Positions 31,931 through 40,410 of a DNA stretch of 42,147 bases are shown here, in pieces. Location: the NCBI GenBank assembly GCA_036841525.1, contig DAITVZ010000047.1, positions 1-42,147 on the forward strand, read 5' to 3'. Each line of letters opens with the position of its first letter. Positions within the stretch are counted from its first letter, which is position 1. The notes under the pieces are model-generated. The model was not told the origin of the DNA. It searched no databases and saw nothing but the letters and a program-made list of their open reading frames with translations. A program made the position numbers and the translations under genes. The stretch comes from JAAYEA01 sp012689325. Its GTDB lineage: Bacteria > Chloroflexota > Anaerolineae > JAAYEA01.

Positions 31931-33624
31931 TCCAGGTATCCCAGGCCCCGCAGGCGGCTTTCCACCTGGCGCGCCTCGTCGTCGGAAAGCTCGCGTTTGG
32001 CCTCGCTGGCCGGGGTAGCCTGGCCGCGCTGGATGGGGTGATGGGCGGCGAACTCGTCGCTCAGCGCGCCGGTCAGCACCCGCCCCTCCATGTCCTCCGG
32101 CACGGGCAGCCCCAGCAGGTGCAGGAGCGTGGGCGCGATATCGACGATCCGCGCGCCGGCGAGCTCGCCGCCGCGCCGGGCGCCCGGCCCCGCCAGCAGG
32201 AAAATGCCGTCGGGCCGGTGGTCGCCGTCGATATTGCGCCGCTCCACGATATCCGCCGCCGAGCCCACCGTCACCGTCTGTCCCGCCTCGTCCTCGAACT
32301 GGTAGCCGGAGACGACCTGGTCATAGTTCCATTCGATGTGCAGGTCCGGGGCCTGGTCCAGCCGGGGGCCGCGATAGACCTCCTCGCGGCGATAGACGCC
32401 CCGCACGATGGGCGCGCCGGTGCGGGGGTCGCGGCAGCGCGAGAGGAGCGCGATCAGCCGCGCCCGCAGCGCCTCGTATTCCTCCCCGGGCTCCACGATC
32501 CCCTGCGGCTCGCGACCACGCAGGTTGATCCAGATGCCGGGCTGGATATAGTCGGCATAGGCGCGGGTGCGGGACCAATCGCAGGGGGCGCGGTGCAGCT
32601 TGCTCACCAGCCCCGCGCGCCCGCCGGGCAAGAGGCGCATGATCCGCCGCCGCCAGCGCTTGCCCAAGAGGCCGTCGGCCAGGGCGGCGGCCCGTCGCAG
32701 CAGGTAACGCAGCGCCCGCCCCGCCTGGCCCTTGGCGCTGTCCGCCGCTTTGTGAAAGAGCCCCAGGCTCTCCAGCCAGGGGTTGAGGTACATGTTGCTC
32801 TGGGGGTTGGCGCCCATGCCGTGGTCGGAGACCAGCATCACGCTGGCGCCCTCGCCCGCCGCCTCGACCAGCCGCCCGACCACCGCGTCCAAGCGCTGGT
32901 AGAACTCGAGCACGGCGTCGCTGACCGCCTGATGAGGCGGCAGCTCGGCGCTGGGTGATTCGTCCCCCGGCGCCTGCCAAAAGGCGTGCTGGATGCGGTC
33001 CAGCGCCGTAAAGACCACCACGAAAAGGTCCCAGGGCCGCTCGCGCATCAGCCGCTCGGCGGCGCGAGCGCGCCGGTCGATCACCTGGCGGGTGACGGCC
33101 AGCGCCTGCTCGCGGCGGCCCGCGCGGGCATAGCCCAGGATGTTGGTGTCGATGAGGTAGCCGCCCTGGCGTTGCAGCTCGGCGGCCAGCTCGGGCGGGT
33201 AGGTGAACCCCGCGCTGGACTCGTCGGGCGCGTCCATGCCGGCGATGAGAAAGCCGTTCACCGGCTTGGCCGGGAAGGTCATGGGCACGTTGATCACGCC
33301 CACGCGCTTGCCCGCCGCGCCGGCGATCTCCCAAAAGCGCGCCGCGGCGATGTCGCCGCCGTTGAGGAAGCGGATGTCATAGCTGGCCGGCTTGCGTTCG
33401 TAGAACCAATAGACGCCGTGCCGGCCCGGGTTGACGCCGGTCATAAAGGTGGTCCAGGCGGAGAGGCTGTTGAGGTTGGGCACCGAGCGCAGCGGGCCGT
33501 GCGCGCCCTGCGCCAGCAGCCGCGCCATCTGCGGCAGCTTGCCCTCCGCCGCCCACGGCAGGATCAGGTCGAACGTCGCCGCGTCCAGCCCGATCACCAG
33601 CACCTTGTGTTCTTCCACGGTCAT
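31927..33624 (-). CDS. Alkaline-phosphatase-superfamily phosphodiesterase / nucleotide pyrophosphatase
   Basis: A 565-residue protein of the type I phosphodiesterase family. VIGLDAATFDL gives the first metal ligand (Asp14). The Thr in SAWTTFMTG (about 58) is the nucleophile, and SDHGMG and NIDGDHRPDGIF supply further metal ligands. The C-terminus has RIVDIAPTLLHLLGLP, as in sulfatase/phosphopentomutase relatives. No signal peptide is visible, so it acts at the cytoplasmic side or on activated sugars or lipids. The start ATG 33624 is preceded by GGAGAGGA. It overlaps the radical SAM start by four bases. Close coupling with glycan genes suggests that it works on a sugar- or lipid-linked phosphate. 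Confidence 0.85.
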   Translation of the reverse strand: MTVEEHKVLVIGLDAATFDLILPWAAEGKLPQMARLLAQGAHGPLRSVPNLNSLSAWTTFMTGVNPGRHGVYWFYERKPASYDIRFLNGGDIAAARFWEIAGAAGKRVGVINVPMTFPAKPVNGFLIAGMDAPDESSAGFTYPPELAAELQRQGGYLIDTNILGYARAGRREQALAVTRQVIDRRARAAERLMRERPWDLFVVVFTALDRIQHAFWQAPGDESPSAELPPHQAVSDAVLEFYQRLDAVVGRLVEAAGEGASVMLVSDHGMGANPQSNMYLNPWLESLGLFHKAADSAKGQAGRALRYLLRRAAALADGLLGKRWRRRIMRLLPGGRAGLVSKLHRAPCDWSRTRAYADYIQPGIWINLRGREPQGIVEPGEEYEALRARLIALLSRCRDPRTGAPIVRGVYRREEVYRGPRLDQAPDLHIEWNYDQVVSGYQFEDEAGQTVTVGSAADIVERRNIDGDHRPDGIFLLAGPGARRGGELAGARIVDIAPTLLHLLGLPVPEDMEGRVLTGALSDEFAAHHPIQRGQATPASEAKRELSDDEARQVESRLRGLGYLE

Positions 33625-33649
33625 CTGTGTGTCCTCTCCACAAGCCAAG

Positions 33650-33755
33650 TCACCGCGGAGGCGCAGAGGGCGCAGAGGATGATGATGCAGGAGGCAGGCC
33701 CTCTTGGCGCTCCTCCATGGTGTTTTCTCTGCGTTCTCCGCGTCTCTGCGGTGGG
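33650..33755. repeat. Inverted-repeat element, copy C
   Basis: Left arm TCACCGCGGAGGCGCAGAGG (33650-33669, continuing to 33678) and right arm 33727-33755 with CTCTGCGTTCTCCGCGTCTC. It codes for the tail of the pyruvyl transferase gene, including its stop (33650-33652). Confidence 0.75.
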
Positions 33756-34903
33756 CTATCCTTTTCCGCCGCGGCGAGGGTGGCGCGGGCCTGGTCCTCG
33801 CGCAGCCCGCGCAGGGGGATGAGCCGCGCCTCCCCGCCGATGGCGCGCACGAACTGGGCCACCTTGTCGTCGTAATCCAGCGCCACGAACGGCGCGCCCG
33901 CGCTGGCCGCCAGTATGGCCGCGTGCAGCCGCTCCAGGATGCCGAAATCCATCTGGGCCAAGAGCGCCTTCATCTCGGGCGGCGTGCAGGGATGCCGCAG
34001 CACGCGCAGCCGCTCGGGATGCCTCAGCGCCGCCCGCAGCGGCTCGACCATGGTCAGGTCGTTCTCGGCGGGGATGCGCGGGTGCAGCCCAAAGGGCAAA
34101 AAGACCAACTGCGCGCGGCGCGTCTCGGCCAGCTCCTCGGCCAGCCGCCCCATGGTCGCCGCCGTCTCGGCGTTATCGATATCCGGCTCCACCACCGGCC
34201 GCAGGTTGATCCCCACCCACGGCTCGTCGGGATCGATCCCTTCCCGCCGCAATATCTCCCGCGCGACCTCCGGCGGGGCCGCCGCCAGGGAGAGCGCCGG
34301 ATCGGGCAACACGCGCAGCTCGCGCCGCACCCCCAGCCGACTCAAGACCTCCCGCGAGAGGGGATCGCGCACGGTGACCTCGTCGGCGCGGTTCATGGCG
34401 ACGCGCGCCAGCCAGCCCGCCAGCGGGTCCGGCACCGAGGTGGCGCCGATGATATGATAGATCACCCGCGCGCCGCGCGCCCCGGCCAAAAGCGTCGCCA
34501 GGAAGAGGAACTTGCCCTTGGGGTCCAGCACGCGCCAGCGCCGCCGCCCCGAATAGGTGTTGATGCGGTTGACGATCCCGCCCCCGCCGATGATATAGAG
34601 GTCGGCGGCCCAGATGGCCCGCAGCGCGCCCCGGCTGGCGAAATGATGCGCCTCCACCGGGTGGCGCGCCATGACCTCCTCTGGCCCGTGGCAGAGCACC
34701 ACCACGCGGGCCCCCGGCAGCGCCTCGCCGAGCTGCGCCAGCAGCACCTCCAGGATGGCATCGTCGCCCAGGTTGCGCTTGCCATAGCCGCCGTGGACCA
34801 CCACCGTGGGCCGGCCGCCCCCGCGACGCAGCCGCAGCCCCCACTCGCGCCAGTGCTCGGCGGCGATGGGCGGGTCGTACTCGGGAGGCAGCAGGCTAGC
34901 CAC
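33650..34903 (-). CDS. Polysaccharide pyruvyl transferase family protein (CsaB-like)
   Basis: A 417-residue protein of the polysaccharide pyruvyl transferase family (PF04230). VVVHGGYGKRNLGDDAILEVLL near residue 33 (key GYGKRNLGDDA), DLYIIGGGGIVNRI, VYHIIGATS-like (IYHIIGATSVPDP) and ERLHAAILAASAGAPFVALDYDDKV are all present. CsaB-type enzymes add pyruvate ketals to cell-wall polysaccharides, which often dock S-layer proteins. The GTG start at 34903 overlaps the DUF362 gene stop by 8 bases. The C-terminal 35 or so residues (from about PPQRRGERR) come from repeat copy C and are low complexity. Fifth gene of the glycan operon after the URO-D-like gene. Pyruvylation could serve the large surface proteins at the left of the window; inference. 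Confidence 0.85.
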   Translation of the reverse strand: MASLLPPEYDPPIAAEHWREWGLRLRRGGGRPTVVVHGGYGKRNLGDDAILEVLLAQLGEALPGARVVVLCHGPEEVMARHPVEAHHFASRGALRAIWAADLYIIGGGGIVNRINTYSGRRRWRVLDPKGKFLFLATLLAGARGARVIYHIIGATSVPDPLAGWLARVAMNRADEVTVRDPLSREVLSRLGVRRELRVLPDPALSLAAAPPEVAREILRREGIDPDEPWVGINLRPVVEPDIDNAETAATMGRLAEELAETRRAQLVFLPFGLHPRIPAENDLTMVEPLRAALRHPERLRVLRHPCTPPEMKALLAQMDFGILERLHAAILAASAGAPFVALDYDDKVAQFVRAIGGEARLIPLRGLREDQARATLAAAEKDSPPQRRGERRENTMEERQEGLPPASSSSAPSAPPR

Positions 34904-36068
34904 GGCGCTTCCCCGCCCGCAGCCCCCGCACCTCGATGGCCCGCTCCGGACAAGCCTCCACGCAGCGCAGGCAGCGCACCCTCATGCAGCGCTCGGCGAC
35001 GACCTTGGCCGCGGCCACGTCGATGGCCGCCGCCGGGCAAGCCGCCGCGCAGGCGCCGCAACGGGTGCAGCGCGCGGGGTCGATCCGCGGGCGCACGCCC
35101 AGGTAATAGTGCGCCCACGGCAGCAGCGACCGCCCGCCGCTCCAGCGCGCGTACAGCCGGTCGGCGGCAAAGAGGGCGCGAAAGCCGGCGCGATAGAGCG
35201 ATGGCCCCCCACCCTGCGCGTTATCCAGCACGATGGCGGGGTGCACCTGCGCCCCGGCCACGCGATAGCTCATCGTCCCGACGCCGGCGCTGGCCCCCCG
35301 CCAAATGTGCTCGATGGCGTAGGGTTCCACGCCGAGCAAGCGGCAGCCGTAATGGTCCAGCGCCACCACGTCGCGCCCGCCGACCACGATGCCGCGCTCC
35401 TCGGTCACGCCATAGACCGCCCGCGAGGTGGTCACCAGGCCATCGAGGATGGTCAGCGCGGGGCGCACCAGCCGGGCCAGGGCGACGATGCCGCGCTCCA
35501 GACTGCGGGAGTGCAGCTCCCGGCGGCTGGCGCGGCTCAACAGCCCCATCAGGTTCTTCATCCCCAGCGTGACGCGGGTATAGCTGTGGCGTTTCATCCG
35601 CGGCAGGTTGATCACCACGTCGGCCTCCAGCGCGCAGCGGGCGATCTCCAGCCGGTCAAAGGGCCGCATCTCGGCAGGGACCGTCTCGAAGGGCCCCTCG
35701 TCCAGGTTGAGGAGCGGCAGCCCCAGCCCCGCCGCCCATTCCTCCAGCCCCAGCAGGGCAAAGGTGGCGGCGGTGTCGAACTCGAACCCGGAGGACTCGG
35801 CCAGGAACGGCTCGCCGCCCGCGGCGCGGACTTGCTCCGCCACGGCGGCGATGAGCGCCAGGTCGGTGGTGGCATGGGGGAAGGGGGCGACCCAGTTGGG
35901 CTTGAGCAGCACCCGCTGCCCGGGGCGCACCACCTGAGCGATCCCGCCCAAGAGCGAGAGGACTTGCCCGACCTTGTCGGCAGGGGAGGCGCCCGGCATG
36001 GCGCGCTCGTCGGCCTGCGCCAGCAGGGCCGTCTCGGCGAGTGGCGCGGGGCGTGGCTGCAGGTTCAT
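34896..36068 (-). CDS. DUF362 protein with two C-terminal 4Fe-4S clusters
   Basis: A 390-residue protein of the DUF362 family (PF04015). LLKPNWVAPFPHATT, VVINLPRMKRHSYTRVTLGMKNLMG and GGRDVVALDHYGCRLLG are the family's conserved stretches. The C-terminal 70 residues hold two ferredoxin motifs, CTRCGACAAACP and CLRCVEACP with an extra Cys upstream. Family members are redox proteins of unknown role. Membrane segments are absent. The ATG at 36068 is one base from the epimerase gene stop and the stop overlaps the pyruvyl transferase start by 8 bases. Its presence among glycan genes and one radical SAM gene suggests that it might supply electrons; not shown. Confidence 0.85.
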   Translation of the reverse strand: MNLQPRPAPLAETALLAQADERAMPGASPADKVGQVLSLLGGIAQVVRPGQRVLLKPNWVAPFPHATTDLALIAAVAEQVRAAGGEPFLAESSGFEFDTAATFALLGLEEWAAGLGLPLLNLDEGPFETVPAEMRPFDRLEIARCALEADVVINLPRMKRHSYTRVTLGMKNLMGLLSRASRRELHSRSLERGIVALARLVRPALTILDGLVTTSRAVYGVTEERGIVVGGRDVVALDHYGCRLLGVEPYAIEHIWRGASAGVGTMSYRVAGAQVHPAIVLDNAQGGGPSLYRAGFRALFAADRLYARWSGGRSLLPWAHYYLGVRPRIDPARCTRCGACAAACPAAAIDVAAAKVVAERCMRVRCLRCVEACPERAIEVRGLRAGKRRG

Positions 36069-36069
36069 C

Positions 36070-37059
36070 TCACACCAGCCCCCTTTCCCGGTACCAGGCG
36101 ACGGTCTCGCGCACCCCTTGCGCCAGCGTCACGGCGGGCCGGTAGCCCAGCTCGGCGCGGGCCTTGCCGATGTCAAAGACGCGGCTGGCGGTGGTGGAGA
36201 GGATGTTGCGCCGCGTGACCGGCGGCACCCGCCCGGCGACCCGCCCCGTCGTCTCCAGCGCCCAGGCGCCCGCCAGGGCCAGCCAGAGCGGCATGTAGAC
36301 ATAAGGCCGCCGCAGGCCCAGCGCCGCGAGGATCTCGGCGCGCAGCTCGGCCAGCGGGTAGGAGCGCTCCCCGGCCACCAGATAGACCTCGCCGGGCCGC
36401 CCTCGCTCCCCGGCCAAGAGGGCCGCCTGGACCACGTCGTCCACGTGGACCAGGGGGGTCAGGTTGGGGCTGCGGCCCACCCGGGGAAAGAGCCCTCGGG
36501 CGAAGAGGCGGCAGAACTTGAGGAACTCGCCCTCGCCGCCCGGCCCATAGACCATGCAGGGGCGCAGCGCCAGCGCGGGCACGCCCGACTCGCGCCAGGC
36601 CGCCAGCGCGGCCAGCTCGCCCTCGCGCTTGCTCTTCTGGTAGGGCGTGGCGGGCTGGCAGGGCGCCGTCTCGTCGATCCGCTCGCGGCGGAGGGTGCCC
36701 ATGGCCGCCGTGCTGCTGAAATGCACAAAACGGGCGATCCGCTCCCCCTGGCAGGCGCGCAGCAGGTTGCGGGTCCCCTCCACGTTCACCCGCCGGAAGC
36801 GCTGGTAATCCTCCTCCGTCTGCGCCGCCACGTGGCCCACCGCCGCCAGGTGATAGACCACATCCACGTCGGCGGCGAGGCCGCGCAGCGTCGCGGGGTC
36901 GGTCACGTCGCCGGCGGCCCACTCGATGCCCAAGCCGTCCAGCGCCGAGGTGTCCCGTCCGGGCCGGACCAGCGCGCGGCAGGCCACGCCCCGCTCAGCC
37001 AGGCGGCGCAACAGCCGCTGCCCGATGAACCCCGCGCCGCCGGTGACCAGCGCCCTCAT
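36070..37059 (-). CDS. NAD-dependent epimerase/dehydratase (extended SDR)
   Basis: A 329-residue extended short-chain dehydrogenase. The NAD motif is GGAGFIG (8-14), the catalytic Ser is in HFSSTAAMG, and the Tyr/Lys pair is in YQKSK. VYGPGGEGEFLKF and LVHVDDVVQAALL are typical of nucleotide-sugar epimerases and of 3-beta-HSD-like relatives. It converts an activated sugar such as a UDP-hexose, exact substrate unknown. The ATG at 37059 overlaps the GT4 stop by four bases. A longer N-terminus has no ribosome binding site and is rejected. Third gene after the GT2 gene in the operon. Confidence 0.87.
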   Translation of the reverse strand: MRALVTGGAGFIGQRLLRRLAERGVACRALVRPGRDTSALDGLGIEWAAGDVTDPATLRGLAADVDVVYHLAAVGHVAAQTEEDYQRFRRVNVEGTRNLLRACQGERIARFVHFSSTAAMGTLRRERIDETAPCQPATPYQKSKREGELAALAAWRESGVPALALRPCMVYGPGGEGEFLKFCRLFARGLFPRVGRSPNLTPLVHVDDVVQAALLAGERGRPGEVYLVAGERSYPLAELRAEILAALGLRRPYVYMPLWLALAGAWALETTGRVAGRVPPVTRRNILSTTASRVFDIGKARAELGYRPAVTLAQGVRETVAWYRERGLV

Positions 37060-38192
37060 GGCTGCCCCTCCGCCGTCAGCCCCTCGATGCACTCCACCAG
37101 CCGGTCCCAGGTGAAGCGGTCGCGCTGGGCCCGGATGCTGGCCTGCCACTCCTCCGCCGTCCGGCCATAGATCGCCAGCGCCGCCTGGGCCAGCGCCTCG
37201 GGGGCGGCGGGCGGCACGACGTAGCCGGTCTCGCCCGGGATGACGATCTCGGGCAGGTCGCCCACGGCGGTGGCGACGATGGGCCGCTCGTAGCCAAAGG
37301 CGATCTGGGCGATGCCGCTGCCGGTGCCGGAGGTATAGGGCAGGACCACCGCGTCGGCGGCGGAGAAATAGGCGCCCACCTGCTCGTTGGAGACGTATTC
37401 GTTCATCACGTGGACGCGCCCCTGCAGCCCCAGCCGCTGAATCTGCTCGAGGTACGTCTCGGCGTCCTGCCAGAACTCGCCGACGATCCAGAGGTGCAGG
37501 TCGCGCTCCTGGAGGATGCGCGGCATGGCCTCGATGAGGTAGCGGAGCCCCTTGTAGGGCCGCACGAACCCGAAAAAGAGGAGCGTATCGCCCTGGACGC
37601 CGAGCTGCCGCCGGGCCTCCTCCTTGCTCATGTCGAAGCGCTTGAACACGTCATAGGTGGGGTGAAAGGTGCGCCGCACGCGCGCCTCGGGGAGCAGCTC
37701 GCGCAGGTTGTGCTCGTCCTGGCTGGAGTGGACGATGAACAGATCGCCGTGGTGCAACGGCCAGCGCGCCAGCCAGCGGTCGAAGCGCCGTCCCTCGTGG
37801 GGCGTCACGTTGTGGCAGAGGAACAGCGCCCGGGTGGGCCGTCCCAGCTTGACCAGCGGCACGATGGCGGCATAGGAGGGCGCCCAGAAGGAGACCCACC
37901 AGGGCAGGATCAGCAGGTCGGGCCGGAACGCGCGCGCCCGGCGGATGGCCTCCCACCAGGTGAGCGGGTTGGAGGGGTCCAGCACGTTCTCGGTGCCGTC
38001 CTCCTGGATGGTGAACTCGCTGTGGTCGCGGTCGGTCTGGCCAGGGTAGAGCCAGCGGGGGTATTGCCTGGTCAACGACAAAAAGCGCACCTCATGCTTG
38101 CGCCTGAGGTGGCGGTAGAGGAGCGTCGTATAGTGCGAGATGCCCCCCCTAAACGGATAGGAGGGGCCGATGAGGACGATCCGCAGCGACAT
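37056..38192 (-). CDS. Glycosyltransferase family 4 (GT-B)
   Basis: A 378-residue GT-B enzyme. The N-terminal domain starts VLIGPSYPFRGGISHYTTLL, a pattern for a glycine-rich acceptor loop. The C-terminal domain has FFGFVRPYKGLRYLIEA, VVLPYTSGTGSGIAQIAFGYERPIVAT and GDLPEIV. The E-x7-E motif of retaining GT4 enzymes is altered: the first Glu position reads SGTGSGIAQ, so the catalytic geometry deserves a look. It transfers a sugar from a nucleotide donor to a lipid- or glycan-linked acceptor in the cytoplasm. The stop overlaps the epimerase start. It starts 11 bases from the GT2 gene stop. Confidence 0.87.
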   Translation of the reverse strand: MSLRIVLIGPSYPFRGGISHYTTLLYRHLRRKHEVRFLSLTRQYPRWLYPGQTDRDHSEFTIQEDGTENVLDPSNPLTWWEAIRRARAFRPDLLILPWWVSFWAPSYAAIVPLVKLGRPTRALFLCHNVTPHEGRRFDRWLARWPLHHGDLFIVHSSQDEHNLRELLPEARVRRTFHPTYDVFKRFDMSKEEARRQLGVQGDTLLFFGFVRPYKGLRYLIEAMPRILQERDLHLWIVGEFWQDAETYLEQIQRLGLQGRVHVMNEYVSNEQVGAYFSAADAVVLPYTSGTGSGIAQIAFGYERPIVATAVGDLPEIVIPGETGYVVPPAAPEALAQAALAIYGRTAEEWQASIRAQRDRFTWDRLVECIEGLTAEGQP

Positions 38193-38203
38193 GGCGGGTT
38201 ACC

Positions 38204-39067
38204 TCATGGTTCCTTGCTCCGCCGGACGATGAGGTCCGCCAGAAAGCCCAGGCCGGCGGCCAGCGCGCCCCCGACGACCCAGGTGACCGCGGCGCCGTTG
38301 GCCCGGCCGGCGATGAACAGGTCGGCGAGCGCCTTGAGCGCGCCCACCCCCATCAGCAGGCCGGCCAGGGGCAGATAGACCCGCAGCGGGTTGAAATAGA
38401 TGGTGGTGCGCAGCACCGTGAGCAGGTACTTCCAGGTGTCCTTGATCGGGTGAAAGGTGGAATGCCCCACCCGCGGGTAATAGTCGATGGGCGCGAAATC
38501 CACCCGCAGGCCGTCGTTCATAAAGGCGAGGGTGATGGTGCTTACCCACGAGTGCCCCGGCGGCAAGAGGTGCAGGTAGCGCAGCGCCAGGCTCTTTTTG
38601 AAGGCGCGCATCCCCGAGTTCAGGTCGGGGATCGGGCGGCCGGTGAGCAGGGAGGCCAGCCCGCGGATGGCGTTCTTGGCGAAGGAGCGCAAGAGCTTGA
38701 CCGTCCCCGCCTCGCGCGTGCGCGCGCCCACCACCATGTCGCAGCGCTCCAGCGCGCCGAACAGCCGCGGGGTGTCCTGCGCGGGATAGGAGCCGTCGCC
38801 ATCGGTCACCAGCACGTACTCGCTCTGGGCGGCGTGGATGCCGGTGGTGCGCGCCGCGCCGCCGCCGCGGTTGGTGTGGTGCTGGATCAGCTTGACCCGC
38901 GGATAGCCGCGCACCACCTGCGCCGTGCCGTCGCGGGAGCCGTCATCCACCACAATGATCTCGTAGGGCCGCCCGGCGGCATCCATCGCCCGGATGGTCT
39001 CCTCGATCACTGGCCCGATGGCCTGCTCCTCGTTATAAGCGGGGATGACGATGCTGACCAGCTCCAT
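38204..39067 (-). CDS. Glycosyltransferase family 2, dolichyl/polyprenyl-phosphate type
   Basis: A 287-residue GT2 enzyme with two C-terminal membrane helices (about 230-280). The GT-A domain opens SIVIPAYNEEQAIGPVI, followed by VDDGSRDGT, TDGDGSYPAQD (DxD) and DLNSGMRAFKKS. The last pattern and the C-terminal helices are those of dolichol-phosphate mannosyltransferase / ArnC-like enzymes, which charge a polyprenyl phosphate with one sugar. It probably starts or feeds the glycan made by this operon. It lies 33 bases from the URO-D-like gene and 11 bases from the GT4 gene. Confidence 0.87.
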   Translation of the reverse strand: MELVSIVIPAYNEEQAIGPVIEETIRAMDAAGRPYEIIVVDDGSRDGTAQVVRGYPRVKLIQHHTNRGGGAARTTGIHAAQSEYVLVTDGDGSYPAQDTPRLFGALERCDMVVGARTREAGTVKLLRSFAKNAIRGLASLLTGRPIPDLNSGMRAFKKSLALRYLHLLPPGHSWVSTITLAFMNDGLRVDFAPIDYYPRVGHSTFHPIKDTWKYLLTVLRTTIYFNPLRVYLPLAGLLMGVGALKALADLFIAGRANGAAVTWVVGGALAAGLGFLADLIVRRSKEP

Positions 39068-39100
39068 GATCTCGCCTCTTCCTCTTGGATCGCCCGCGGC

Positions 39101-40318
39101 TCAGGCGTATTTCCAGGCCATCTCGATGGCGTTGCGCGTCCAGACGTGCAGCCGGTCGGGGTGGCCAGCCAGCGTCTGCAGCTCGCGCAGGATGATCTGG
39201 TAGCGGCTGCCCTGCAACGCCCGGGCCCCTTCCTCCAGGTCGCGGCGGATGGTGGCGTCGTCATCGGGAAAGACCACGGCGCTGGCCTTCTGCCGCCACA
39301 TGATGACATAATCGCGGCCCACGCGCTGGATCAGCTTGTTCAGGTTCGTCCAGGCGCTGCAGACAAAGATGCGCAGGTTGGGGATGGTGAGCACCTGCTC
39401 CATCTTGTGGGTGAGGTTCTCGCAGCAGCCATAGCCCACCAGGCCGTAGCGGGCGAAAATCGGCTTCTGATAGTTGAGCAAGAATTCCTCCCACATCCTG
39501 GGCGAGACCTGGTCGAATTCCTGGCTGTTGGCCATGCACCACGAGTTCTTGCAGGTGTACTGGCCGTCGGTCGGCGCGCCGATGGGCTCGCTGCAGGTCA
39601 TGGGGCCGGTGGTGTTGGGCGTGAGCAGCCCGGTGGCCTCGGCGGCGTCTATGGAGCGCAGCACCGCATCGCGCAGGTAGGCCATCAACTGGTGGATCAT
39701 CTCGGGCTCCATGGCCAGGTAGAGCATCAGCGGAGAGAGCCCCACCAGCTCGGCCGCGGGGCTGCACAGCGTGCCGCCCATCACCGGCCCGCAGGCCAGC
39801 TTGACCGGCATGAGGTCGCCCAGCAGGTCCTGGGTGCGCCCCATCGCCGCGTCGGTCTTGGCCTGGTTGAAGGTGAACTGCGGCGGGACCAGCAGGCCCA
39901 TATCCGCCGGCGACTTGATGGGCGGGTCATAGGCCCAGGAGCCGCCCTCCTCGTCGGAGCGGTGGCGCCCGATATCCACGCCCCAGGTGTTGGCGGGGGT
40001 GCGGTCAAAGGCGGCATGGACCTCCCAATAGGGGTCCAGCGGCTCGTCGTCGCCGATCTCGCGTTTGATCAAGAGCTGGCGCAGCGCGTACTCCCAGTGG
40101 CGCAGCCAGGGGTCCTGGCATCGCAGGGTCTCCTCCGGCAGCAGCTCGTCCCACGCGCCCACGGGGCGGCACCAGACCGGCGCGCGGTCGGGCTTGCGCA
40201 GCGCGTTGACGTCGTGCCAGCGCTGGATGATGACGGCGTTCTCCGGGCTCTGGGCGTAGGCGGCCACCTGGCGCGCCAGCTCGCGGACGAGGTCTCGCTC
40301 TTGGGTCGGTGAGTTCAT
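39101..40318 (-). CDS. Uroporphyrinogen decarboxylase (URO-D)-superfamily protein, divergent
   Basis: A 405-residue protein distantly like the URO-D / methylcobalamin methyltransferase superfamily. QRWHDVNALRKPDRAPVW at the N-terminus, SPADMGLLVPP, GPVMGGTLCSPAAELVG, and GLVGYGCCENLTHKMEQVL near residue 290 support this. The Cys pair in GYGCCENLT stands where relatives carry the metal-binding His/Cys. True HemE residues are not conserved, so heme synthesis is unlikely. Related enzymes move methyl groups through corrinoid or CoM. GGAGG precedes the ATG at 40318. A strong promoter lies 54 bases upstream, and the next gene is only 33 bases downstream, so it heads the glycan operon. How it fits there is unknown. 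Confidence 0.6.
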   Translation of the reverse strand: MNSPTQERDLVRELARQVAAYAQSPENAVIIQRWHDVNALRKPDRAPVWCRPVGAWDELLPEETLRCQDPWLRHWEYALRQLLIKREIGDDEPLDPYWEVHAAFDRTPANTWGVDIGRHRSDEEGGSWAYDPPIKSPADMGLLVPPQFTFNQAKTDAAMGRTQDLLGDLMPVKLACGPVMGGTLCSPAAELVGLSPLMLYLAMEPEMIHQLMAYLRDAVLRSIDAAEATGLLTPNTTGPMTCSEPIGAPTDGQYTCKNSWCMANSQEFDQVSPRMWEEFLLNYQKPIFARYGLVGYGCCENLTHKMEQVLTIPNLRIFVCSAWTNLNKLIQRVGRDYVIMWRQKASAVVFPDDDATIRRDLEEGARALQGSRYQIILRELQTLAGHPDRLHVWTRNAIEMAWKYA

Positions 40319-40371
40319 CAGGCCTCCGCAGGGGTTAGGGATGGGATCGGGGCTGCCGGCGATCCGGCCCT

Positions 40372-40400
40372 AGTATATAACATTGTGAGGATCGAGTCAA
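40372..40400 (-). promoter_or_regulatory. Promoter of the URO-D-like / glycan operon
   Basis: On the minus strand TTGACT (40395-40400), a 17-base spacer and TATACT (40372-40377), 54 bases before the ATG at 40318. The MITE begins 20 bases upstream of the -35. Confidence 0.75.
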
Positions 40401-40410
40401 CAGCGAGGCG

